This document shows positions 46,562-55,285 of a stretch of DNA of 64,000 nucleotides, in pieces (positions within the stretch are counted from its first letter, which is position 1; every line of letters begins with the position of its first letter). The stretch covers positions 124,001-188,000 of the forward strand of contig JAOSKK010000005.1 in assembly GCA_027493615.1 (NCBI GenBank), given 5' to 3'. The position numbers and the translations under genes are program-made. Under the pieces are notes generated by a model, which did not search any database, had not been told where the DNA came from, and saw nothing but the letters and a program-made list of their open reading frames with translations. Source of the DNA: Verrucomicrobiota bacterium (GTDB taxonomy: Bacteria; Verrucomicrobiota; Verrucomicrobiia; Limisphaerales; J093).

Positions 46562-47673
46562 ATGTCATCTACCGCTCCCGCCCCCACCCGCCGCCCCGTC
46601 GCAGCGCTCCAGCATCCGACCCGCGTCCAGGTCACGAAGGAGGACCAGCGGAACATCCTCCGCGCTTACGTCACATGTCGTTCAGCCGAACAGCGCGCAG
46701 AGATCTACGGGGAGGCCGTCGATCCGATCTACGCGGATGGATCCCAGATCGACTTCAGCCGCGCGCCGATCGAGGCAAGCAACGTGCTCGGGTCTGTGGT
46801 TGGTGACATCGTCTCGAGGCGGACGCTCGAACTCATGGTGAGCAACCGGCCGCTGATTGACGGGGTGCTCACCGACTTCAGCAGCGAGGCCGTGGCGAAG
46901 AACCAGACCGTTTACACGCGGTCCGTGGCCCTTCCGCCGGTTGCGGACTTCGGCGCGGCGGCCAGCGACACCGCGGACACCGATTACCCGGTGACCCTGA
47001 GCAACCACAAGCAGGTCCTCTATTCCTTCACCGCCAGCGAGTATCTGAGCACCTCACGCAACCTGGTGGAGGAGCGCGCCCAGGCCAACGCCGAAAGTCT
47101 GGGGGATCACCTGGTGGACTCGGTGGCCGCGCTCATCACGGACGCGTTCTCGAGCGAAACCACGGGCGCCGCCGCGGGGAAAGAGTTCTCCGACGTGCTG
47201 GCCGCCGCCGCCGCCCTCAACGCCGCCGGCGCCCGACCTTTCGGCGTACCATGTGGGTCAACAGCGAATTCAGCTCGGCGCTCAGCCTCGCGGCCCTCAG
47301 CTTCCATGAGACGCTGCTGAAGCACATCGAAGCCGACTTCACGCAGGCCTACGGGCACTGGCGCAATTTCAAGGGGTTCGAGCACATCTGGGAGTACCCC
47401 GCCTTGCCGTCCAACAGCATCAACCTGATCGGATTCGCTTTCCAGAGCAACGCGTTGATCCTGGCGGTGCGGGTGGCCACAGACCCGCAGAAGATGATCG
47501 GGGCGGGCTACCCCGGCACCCTCGAAGTCATCACGAACCCCAAGAACGGCCTCAGTCTGCTGAGCGACCGCTGGGTGACCCAGGGGTCGCGTGCGGTGAA
47601 CACGCGGTTGGACCTCCTTTACGGCTGCGCTCGGGGCAACGTGGCCGCCGGGCACAAGTTTGTAACCGCGTGA
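46562..47673 (+). CDS. Phage major capsid protein, one frameshift
   Basis: About 370 residues. Start chosen at ATG 46562 (MSSTAPAPTRRPVAALQHPT); the preceding codons belong to the HTH segment. HK97-like coat features are the N-terminal arm, the DADGSQIDFS region, TRSVALPPVADFGA, SEYLSTSRNLVEERAQ and, after the shift, MWVNSEFSSALSLAAL, FEHIWEYPALP and the C-terminal tail ARGNVAAGHKFVTA. One C is missing at 47232-47234 (true reading AAGAPTFRRTMWVNSEF). A capsid gene between the lysogeny switch and MuA is an unusual order. A terminator-like hairpin follows at 47754. Confidence 0.75.
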
Positions 47674-47753
47674 TCAAGGCCAGTTCCTGGCCGACCCGTC
47701 CTGGTCTCTCTTGATGAACAGCGTTTGCCACATTGGTCTGCGGCATAACCAGC

Positions 47754-47788
47754 GGGGCAGCGGCCGGAGCCCGTTCCGGCCCTGCCCC
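47754..47788 (+). terminator. GC-rich hairpin after the capsid gene
   Basis: GGGGCAGCGGCCGGA pairs with TCCGGCCCTGCCCC around a GCCCGT loop (one unpaired base). About 80 nt after the capsid stop. No T-run. Confidence 0.55.
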
Positions 47789-47819
47789 GCAGTGTCCCGG
47801 ATGATTCGCGCCCGGCCTG

Positions 47820-48371
47820 GTGTGGCGGCCGGCCCAGCCAATCCAGCAGATGCAGCCCGCGACCCTCAGCCAGGAGCAGGGGGAGCCCACGGTCGGCGAC
47901 CCAGCGACCGGGAGCCGCTCCGAGCCATCGTTGACGAACGGGATGTGGCTGGCTGGGCGCGTCCCCTTGCCTCCGGCGCTCGTGCCGGTGAGCGTCGCGA
48001 AGTTCCTCACGGGTTTGACACGCGAGCGACTCCGCGAGGGCGTCCAGGAGGGCCGGTGGCTCTGGGTGTGGGATGTGGCGACTCCGGGCTCGAGGATCCA
48101 GGAACTTCGCTGGTTCGCGCCCGAGTTGGGGATCCCAGAAGCCTTCCGATCCGCGAAGGTCGATGCGATCCTTTGGGAACTCTTCCCATACGAGATCCGG
48201 ACCCACATCCCGGCGCGGGAGTTCTGCGCCAAACTGGACCTGTCGCGTCCGCATGTCTGCCTCCTAGTTTCCACCGGATCCGTCGCGGGCACGGTCCGCG
48301 GTCATACACTTTGGCTCAGCCTGCCGAGCGTCTGCGAGTTCCTGAAGCAGCGACTTGCGAGTGCCGGCTGA
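47820..48371 (+). CDS. Phage protein with HTH-like C-terminus
   Basis: 183 codons from GTG 47820, or 173 from ATG 47850 (MQPATLSQEQGE). Proline-rich N-terminus, then VSVAKFLTGLTRERLREGVQ, DAILWELFPYEIRTHIPAREF and a DNA-binding-like segment LSRPHVCLLVSTGSVAGTVRG. Plausible phage DNA-binding or early regulatory protein. Not assigned to a family. Confidence 0.5.
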   Translation: MWRPAQPIQQMQPATLSQEQGEPTVGDPATGSRSEPSLTNGMWLAGRVPLPPALVPVSVAKFLTGLTRERLREGVQEGRWLWVWDVATPGSRIQELRWFAPELGIPEAFRSAKVDAILWELFPYEIRTHIPAREFCAKLDLSRPHVCLLVSTGSVAGTVRGHTLWLSLPSVCEFLKQRLASAG

Positions 48372-48540
48372 CGATCGCCCCCGAGCCACACGGGCCCGGT
48401 GGCGGCGGGCGACCCTTTGGTGTTGCTTGGACAGCTTCACCCAATGCAAGCGCCGGGGTGAGGCACGGAGACACTGCCTCTGGGGCAAGGCCGACCGCCT
48501 CACCCTGGTGCCCTTTCGGGCATCGTGACGTCGCTGAGCC

Positions 48541-49089
48541 ATGAAGCTGTCCAAATCGATCACCCCCACCCCGGCCCAGGCGCGAAGCTACCGGCTGAAG
48601 TTGGAGCGCCGGGCCAGCGATGAATTCGAGGCCCTCTACCGTCGGGACATGCGCAAGCTGCGGAGGGCGCACACCAAGCGGGTCCAGGAGCTCAAGCGGG
48701 AGTACACTCGGCGGCAGGAGTCATGGGTTGCCAGAACTTGTCAGAAGTTGCGAACCGCGCTGTGGAGTCTGCGGCAGCTTTCCGATCTGCTGGAAGTTCC
48801 TGTGACCACCCTCTTTCGGTGGCAGCAACGGCATCTGGCCCCGGAAAGCACCGCCGGCAGATGGCCCCAGTCCCATGAGCCAAGCCGAATCGGCAGGCGG
48901 ACGACGGCTGACCGGAGCGCGGACGCCGACCCAATTGCGCCCAGGGCAGACGTCGGCGAGGACCACACCGCGCTGGCAGCCTCTATAAGCGGCCGAGGTC
49001 CCGTTCCGGTATCCGAACCCTCCCGCGTCTCAAAAGCCTCGCTCAGAGGAACGGCACGAAACGGCAGGGGTGTCTGCGCGGAAAGGTAA
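48541..49089 (+). CDS. Basic helical phage protein with MerR-like HTH
   Basis: 182 residues. A highly charged helical N-terminus (RRDMRKLRRAHTKRVQELKREY) is followed by LRQLSDLLEVPVTTLFRWQQR, a helix-turn-helix. The C-terminal 90 residues are low-complexity and may not be native. It lies 9 nt upstream of the MuA gene, so probably co-transcribed. Confidence 0.5.
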   Translation: MKLSKSITPTPAQARSYRLKLERRASDEFEALYRRDMRKLRRAHTKRVQELKREYTRRQESWVARTCQKLRTALWSLRQLSDLLEVPVTTLFRWQQRHLAPESTAGRWPQSHEPSRIGRRTTADRSADADPIAPRADVGEDHTALAASISGRGPVPVSEPSRVSKASLRGTARNGRGVCAER

Positions 49090-49098
49090 CGCCGAGAT

Positions 49099-51242
49099 AT
49101 GCCCCCCACCGCCAAACCTCGAGTTTTTACCGCCGCGCAGCTCGCCACGGCCTTGGGGGTGACACCGCAGGCCGTCCGCAGCCGCCTGGCGGGGATGTGG
49201 CCGGCACGGAGCGGAACCGTGGAGGTCCGTGGACAGGAAGCCGCCGCGTTTGCCTTTGACGAGTTGCCGGGTGGACTGATGAGTGACTTGACCAAGGCCT
49301 GGGAGGCGACCGAGCGCCGGGGGTGGCGCTACCGGAACCTGGCCCATTTCCTGTCGGACCCTCCTCCGCCCGCCAAAGGGGGGCCGCTGGCCAAAGCGGA
49401 TTCGCCGGCTTTTCGGGCCGGTGACTTCCACGCCATTGACGCCGCGATCGCGACGATTCGACCCGGCACGAAGCCCACCCCCGCCGAGGCGTCGATGGTC
49501 TGGGATAAGGCCTTTCAGACGGTCGAGGCATTCATCGAATCCGGGAAGCCCGAGCCCAAGGCCCGGCGGATCGTCCTCCGGCACCTGGCCGAGACACTGC
49601 CGGAATTTCGTCTCTCTCGCCGTTCCTTCGACAGGAAACTCGGGGATTGGCGCAGAAGCGGCGGCGCCCTGGCTGATCTGGTGGACCGCCGGCCGGCGGC
49701 CAACCGTCGCCGCCGCATTCAGACGCCCCCGAGGATCTTGACTGGCTCGTTGTAACGGCGCTGAACAACCACGCCGGGGAATTGGCCCCCGCCTGGCGAC
49801 AGTGCCGGGAAGCGGGAGTGCTCTCTCCCGAGACGGCCGGACGTTACACGGCCAATCCCGCCGATCTGTCCTATGTGCCAGCGGCGATCCGGCGCCTCGC
49901 CGGGCCCGAGGCCTCCACTTTGGCGGACCACTTCCATCGGCCACGTTACGCGAAACTCAACGGGGCTCACGCCATCCGGGACTGGAGGGAGGTGGGGGCG
50001 GGCGACTGGTTTTCCTCCGATGACTTCACCTTGGAGGTGTACTTCTACATTCCCGACGGCCAGGGATGGTGGAAGCTCACCCGCGGCCAGTGGCTGCCGT
50101 TGGTGGACTGCCGGAGCAAGAAGATCCTCGACTTCATCCTGATCCCGGAAAAGCACTACACGGCGGGCAACATCCGCACGGTCATCAATCACGGCTGTTC
50201 GCGTTGGGGCCTTCCGCGTCGGGGCTTCCATTTCGAGTGCGGCACATGGAAACAAGCCAGTCTGTTGGGCGGACCTGTGCCGTTCGGCGACGTGGAGACG
50301 ACGTTTGCGGAACGGCTCGGGGTCCGGATCATTCACGCCCGGCCGGGTAACGCACGGGCCAAGATCGTGGAGAACGTCGGCAAGCTGTTCCAGGGTCGGC
50401 TGCGCGGCGAGCAAGGTTGGTGCGGACCCAACGAACAGGTCTTCAAGAGGGAGGAGTTGCAGAGGGCGGCGCGAGACGTAGCAGCGCGCCGCATGGCCCC
50501 GTGGGAGGCCGGCTTTCTGTCCTTCGAGCAATGGTTCAAGCGGCTCGAGGAACACGCGGCCGCCTACAACCAAGCTCCCCAGGCCAGCCGAGTGATGGGC
50601 GGCAACCGCGAGGTCACGATGAGCCCTGACGAAGCCTGGGAGACCCTACAATCGCGCGACGATGGCGGCGCGGTAATCCCCGTCGTGAAGCTCCCCGATG
50701 ACTTGCGTTACCTGCTGGTGATGCACGCCCAGAAAGTTACGGTGCGGGCAAAGGGCGGCATCCGGTGCCTCAACCGCACCTACGCGAACGCCGAAACGGC
50801 GCGCCTCGCTGGCCGGGAAGTCACCGTGTATCTCGACCATGAGCGACCGGAACACGTCCAGGTCGTCCTGGACGGCGACCATGTCCTTACCGTCCCGCGC
50901 GTGCCCTCGGTTCCCGCCTTTGATGCCAGCCCGGAGCATTTCAAATCGGTAGCAGACACCGCCGGCGCTCACAACCGGGGCTTGAGCGCCCGTGTCTCGG
51001 AACTGAAAGCCAGGTTCATGCCTCCGACACGCCGCGTGTACGCCGATCAGGCGTCCGTGGCCCAGGGGCGCGTGATGGCAGAACAGAGCCGCGCCTTCAA
51101 GGAGGCGGAAAGAAGCGCTGGGCACAAGGATGCGCGCCTTAAGGCCCTGTCGCGGAGTACCGGAATGCCGATCCTCGAAGACGCGCCGGACCTGGAGCGC
51201 GGGCTCACCGAGATGAACAAGTTCCTATCCCATGTCGACTGA
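49099..51242 (+). CDS. MuA-like transposase, one frameshift
   Basis: About 714 residues. The N-terminal HTH of MuA type (FTAAQLATALGVTPQAVRSRLAG) is followed by a second helical domain (RAGDFHAIDAAIATI). After the frame change at the C5 run 49726-49730 (true reading RRIQTPPEDLDWLVVTALNN) come the catalytic RNase H-like domain (FSSDDFTLEVYFYIP with the first Asp; VHARPGNARAKIVENVGKLF), FSFEQWFKRLEEHAAAYNQ and the basic C-terminal part that contacts MuB. It pastes the element into DNA by replicative transposition. The MuB start overlaps its end (51232-51242). Confidence 0.88.
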
Positions 51243-52883
51243 GGCACCATCCGCCGACTCGACACCTCGCTGGTCCGCAAACGCTTTGCGGGTGTGTGCT
51301 CGGTTGCCGCTCCTACCGCCTGGGGAACCTCGGAGGCTCGTTTGGCTGCTCCAGGCCCTCTCCCTGGACGAACAGCGCGACCGCCTGGCCCGCGTGGCCG
51401 AGGAACTGGTTGAGCAGTTTCCGGAACGGGTCACAACCAAGGAGTTGGTGGAAGCGGAGCAATCGAAACGCGATCAGGAAGTGTCCATTGTCCGGGCTGC
51501 CCACGCTCTGAGCGACTACGAGCGCGGCTATCGGTCATCCAGTAGCCTTTTCCACTTTGACCTGATACGCGGCGATGATGGGGAGCCAATCTACGATCTG
51601 TGGAATTGTTACACGACCGTTGCAGAACTGCGGCAGCGGTGCCGTCGGGCCGCACTCGCCACGTTGCCGGCCGTGCTTCGCGACTTCTGCACCGGCCCAG
51701 TCTGCTGGCCTGGGGATGAGCAAAGAGCGTGTTCAGCCGCCAAGGCCGTCTATTCGGAGGACCCCAGCTACCTGGTGGGATCCTTATTCTCGCCGGTGTT
51801 CCGCGACCTTCCCGAGGCATTGACCCAGTGGATGCGCCGGCATATAGCGGCCGTTTCCGAGGCCTTCTACCTCACCAACATCGGGCGGAAGGTCTGGGCT
51901 GCCATTGATCGATGTCTTGAGGACCGCACCGGCGGCGTCATCGAAGGCAAGTCAGGCCGGGGAAAGTCCGCCGCCGTTCGGGCTTGGTGTACGGCGCACG
52001 CGGGCGAGGCGCGGCTGGTGACTCTGCGCGGGTACGGGAACGGGCTTTCCGTGTTTCGTGCGATTGCCTCCTCCCTCGGGCTCGGGACTTCCTACTCCCA
52101 CTCCCCCGGCCAACTCCGGGAGCGCGTCGCCGACGTGTTACGCCGGTCAGGCCTTGGACTCATCATTGATGAAGCGCACTTCCTCCTGCCCGAACCCGGC
52201 CGACGTCGGCGCCCGGAGCTCCTGGACTGGCTCAACGCGGACATGCGGGAATCGGGAGTGCCGGTGGTGCTCGTGACGACGGAGCAGTTTGCCCCCGGAT
52301 CGGGGAGATTGAGCGGAAGGATGGTTGGAACGCGCAGCAATTCCGGCGTCGCTTCTCCGGTCAATGGCTGACCCTGGACGATGCCACTGATCCCGCGGAC
52401 CTTGAAGCGCTCGCCAAGCGTCTGCTTCCCAAGGCAGGTGCAAAGGGCACCGGCCTGGCGAAGGCCTACGCCCACTTGGCTCGGGACGTCTCGGGCATGA
52501 TCGACCTGGTCGTGGCAGCACGCCACGCGGCCAAGGCCGCCGGCAGGGCCGAACCGGTTGCCGAGGATGTGGAGGCCGCGCTCCGACAGGAACGGATGCC
52601 GGCGGATGCGGCCATGCAGGCGGCATTCCAGCGCAACCTCGGTGCCAAACGCCCCATCGCGCGCGGGCGGCCACGACCCGCCCTCCCCAAGGGCACTGTC
52701 GAGCCGTCGGATGCGGAACCGGGCCCGTGCGACGAGCCAACGGGGCGCCAGGCTGGGACTTCAGGGCGCCAGGAGACATCTGTGGAGGCAGGCCTCAGCG
52801 ATCGGCACGTTCATGGGGCCAACCTCGGGGACGGCATCGCTCATGTTGGGACGCTCCCCCTCGGCGATGGCATCGCGGCGTGA
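51232..52883 (+). CDS. MuB-like AAA+ ATPase (transposition target selector), one frameshift
   Basis: About 550 residues, longer than Mu MuB (312). The N-terminal 220 residues hold a helical region and are not seen in Mu. The Walker A loop IEGKSGRGKSAAVRAW and Walker B LGLIIDEAHFLL are clear. After the C5 run 52292-52296 (one C missing) come RIGEIERKDGWNAQQFRRRF and a C-terminal part with RDVSGMIDLVVAARHAAK. MuB binds DNA as a filament and recruits MuA to targets. The last 90 residues are low-complexity. Confidence 0.85.
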
Positions 52884-53206
52884 TGCCGGGAGGGCCGCCG
52901 GCCGCTCGGCGGCGGGGCCTCAGCCGGGGGCGGCGGGGTTCCTGCCGGTGGCCGGCGGACGCGTCCAGGGGCCGCCGTCGGGACCGAAGAGGCTTTCAAT
53001 CGCGGGACACCGCACGAGGTGTAAGCAGTGGTCGAGTAATCAGACGCCCTACTGGGCGCAGAACTTGCGCAAGCTCGCAGTCGCGGGTTGCGCAATTTGT
53101 GTGTCCACGGTTTTTGCCCCCCCCTCATTTTCGGCCAACTCGGTTGTCGGCTTACAATTTGCGTGACAGAACGGCGGCGGTTCCTAAAGTCACGCCTCCT
53201 GTGGCC
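52884..53206. other. Gap between the Mu-like element and tRNA-Glu
   Basis: No gene. Probably contains the right end of the Mu-like element. The stretch around 53080-53165 is less GC-rich than the rest. Confidence 0.5.
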
Positions 53207-53281
53207 GACCCTATGGTCTAGCGGTTAGGACACCACCCTTTCACGGTGGGAGCCCGGGTTCGAGTCCCGGTAGGGTCGCCA
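53207..53281 (+). tRNA. tRNA-Glu (anticodon TTC), CCA encoded
   Basis: The acceptor stem GACCCTA (53207-53213) pairs with TAGGGTC (53271-53277). The discriminator is G and CCA follows at 53279-53281. The anticodon arm CCACC-CTTTCAC-GGTGG gives anticodon TTC, and the T arm has CGGGTTCGAGTCCCG. D arm TGGTCTAGCGGTTAGGACA. Cloverleaf recognised by eye. Confidence 0.95.
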
Positions 53282-53367
53282 TGATGCGCAAGGACTTACG
53301 CGCTGAACCCTCCCCGACTTGACGGCGACTTGACCGGCTCCGGCGTCTGCCAAGCTCAATCCGATGA

Positions 53368-54918
53368 TCACGCCGAGGAACCCGCAGATACCGCAGGCCG
53401 CGCCGGCTCGGCCAGTCCCTGCTCGATCATACGAGCCGGGAGCTCCGGTTGGCGGGTCAACGGCCGCCGGCGGAAGGGACTCCCGAGGAGGCGCAGCAGG
53501 TCCGTGGTCTTCATGTGGCGCCCGAAGGCCCGTAGGAGTCGCCAGGTTCGAACCGGCCGCCGGAGGATTCGGTGCAGAAAGAGCCGTCCATAGCCCCGCG
53601 CCCGCAGCCGGTTCACTACCACGCCCGGCAACGCGGTCGGATCGATGTCCGAACACTTGAACCATTTGTGCCAGTCACGGTCGTCATCCAGGATCCCCCG
53701 CGCCACGTATTCCTGCCATAGGGGGGTGCCGCGATAAACACACAGGCGGTTGAAGCCGAAGGTGTCCAGCTCCAGACGAGCCGCAAACCGGAAGCTCTCC
53801 AGGATGTCCTGCTCGTCTTCGCCGGGCGAGCCGACAACAAAGAATCCGTGAACCCGGCCGATGCCCTTCCGCTTCGCCTCCCGCACCGCCTGCTCGACCT
53901 GCGCGGGGGTCTGCCGTTTGTTGAGGCGGTCCAGCACCTTCTGGGTGCCGGCTTCCACGCCGAAGGCCAGGAAGTCGCAGCCGGCTTCCCGCATCAGCGG
54001 CAGTTGCTCGATCCCCATTGAATCCACCCGGCCTTCGCAGCCCCAGTGGAACGTGAGCCGGCGCTCCAGGATGCCGCGGCAGATGCCCTCGATCCGCTTC
54101 CGGTTGATCAGGAAATGATCGTCGGTGAGGTAGATCGATCGGTAGCCCTGGTCGTGAAGTTCCTGCAACTCCCCCAGCACGTGCGCTGGCGAACGGCTCC
54201 GCCACCGCCCCTCGCCCAGGGCTGGAATGTCGCAATAGCTGCAGGCATAGGGACAGCCACGCGAGGTCTGCACGGTGCAGAACTTGTCCAGCGAGAGGAC
54301 CGCCGGCACATCCAGCGGCAGCGACTCGATGTAGTCAATCGGCAGACTGGTGCGGTCGGGATAGGGAAAGCGATCCAGGTCGCGCAAGAGCGGACGCGGG
54401 GCGTTCTGATTCACGCTCCCGTTCCCGCTCCAAACCAGGCCGGCCACCGCACCAGGATCATCGAGGTGCGCCAGGTAGTCCGGCAGCAACTCTTCACCCT
54501 CACCCACCCCCACGGCGTCGATGTCCGCGCAGTCTCGCAGGATGTGAGCGGCATTGAGCGTGGCAAACGGGCCCCCGACGATGATGGGAACCCGGGGCGC
54601 CTCGGCCTTGAGCCGCCGCGCCATGCCCTTGGCGGCCGGATACGTGGTGGTCGAAAGGAACGACAGAGCGATCACGTCCGGGGGCCCCTGCGCCACCACC
54701 CGGGCAATGTCCTCGGCCTGCATCTGCGGATGGGCGGTGTCGAACAGGCGGACCTCGTGTCCGGCTTGGCGCAAGACCGGTGCCAGGGTCTGAATCCCCA
54801 GCGGCGGAAACGCCATGATCTTCACCCGCCCGTTCGCGACCCGCGCATCGTCCAATCCGTCCGGAAGCACCCGACAGAAGTCGGCGTCGCCCACGTGGAT
54901 GAGGAACACCTGCATCAT
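53368..54918 (-). CDS. B12-binding radical SAM enzyme
   Basis: About 516 residues from ATG 54918 (MMQVFLIHVGDADF); the frame extends 72 codons upstream without features. The N-terminal B12-binding domain (about 25-150) includes PPLGIQTLAPVLRQAG, LFDTAHPQ, VIALSFLSTTTYPAAK and IIVGGPFATL. The radical SAM core has the cluster motif RGCPYACSYCDIP (Cys x3 Cys x2 Cys) and a DDHFLINRKR segment. The domain pair occurs in methyltransferases and hopanoid or cofactor enzymes; the substrate is unknown. It is divergent from the radical SAM gene at 55286. Confidence 0.88.
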   Translation of the reverse strand: MMQVFLIHVGDADFCRVLPDGLDDARVANGRVKIMAFPPLGIQTLAPVLRQAGHEVRLFDTAHPQMQAEDIARVVAQGPPDVIALSFLSTTTYPAAKGMARRLKAEAPRVPIIVGGPFATLNAAHILRDCADIDAVGVGEGEELLPDYLAHLDDPGAVAGLVWSGNGSVNQNAPRPLLRDLDRFPYPDRTSLPIDYIESLPLDVPAVLSLDKFCTVQTSRGCPYACSYCDIPALGEGRWRSRSPAHVLGELQELHDQGYRSIYLTDDHFLINRKRIEGICRGILERRLTFHWGCEGRVDSMGIEQLPLMREAGCDFLAFGVEAGTQKVLDRLNKRQTPAQVEQAVREAKRKGIGRVHGFFVVGSPGEDEQDILESFRFAARLELDTFGFNRLCVYRGTPLWQEYVARGILDDDRDWHKWFKCSDIDPTALPGVVVNRLRARGYGRLFLHRILRRPVRTWRLLRAFGRHMKTTDLLRLLGSPFRRRPLTRQPELPARMIEQGLAEPARPAVSAGSSA

Positions 54919-55285
54919 CGTCAATGGCCCAGCCGCGCCATCGCACGAAACGCAGCCTGAAAGCCAGCGGCCTTGAACACCATGTGCCGCAGCGTGGACT
55001 TGAACGGCACCGCTAGCTAGGAGAATCGGCAGGCACACGCCCTGAAGCCCCAGCCCGCTCCGACCGTGCCCCTCGAGCCATTGGCGAGACTCGACCAGAC
55101 ATGTCGGATGAAACCCGGGTTTCAGCGGAATCAATGCTTGAGGGCTGCCCCCAACCCAAGAGTCCCCCTGAAGGCGCCCCGAGCGGGCGCCGGGAATTCC
55201 CAGCGCCGGGGCTGGACTTCGGCCGCGCCACCCCGCAGGCTCGGCCCGCCGGTCCCGCCTCGACCCGGCCCGTGAGTTCGCCGGG
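54919..55285. promoter_or_regulatory. Divergent intergenic region between two radical SAM genes
   Basis: 367 nt between divergent starts, so promoters for both genes should be here. I see no clear -35/-10 pair. Contains GCGCCCCGAGCGGGCGCCGG-type palindromic text at about 55176. Confidence 0.4.

Larger units (their letters stand above)
44922..52883. mobile_element. Mu-like transposable prophage remnant (approximate limits)
   Basis: Repressor with two small downstream genes on the minus strand, then plus-strand Cro-like HTH, capsid, two HTH-type proteins, MuA and MuB. Head, tail, portal, protease and lysis genes are missing, so it is a remnant or a satellite-like element. Exact ends (TG...CA) were not found. 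tRNA-Glu lies 324 nt after the MuB stop. Confidence 0.75.

Noticed and set aside
46322..47320. Single natural HTH-capsid fusion protein
   Set aside because: Not accepted as a proven fusion because indels are common in this sequence and a lost stop codon is just as likely; kept as two features.
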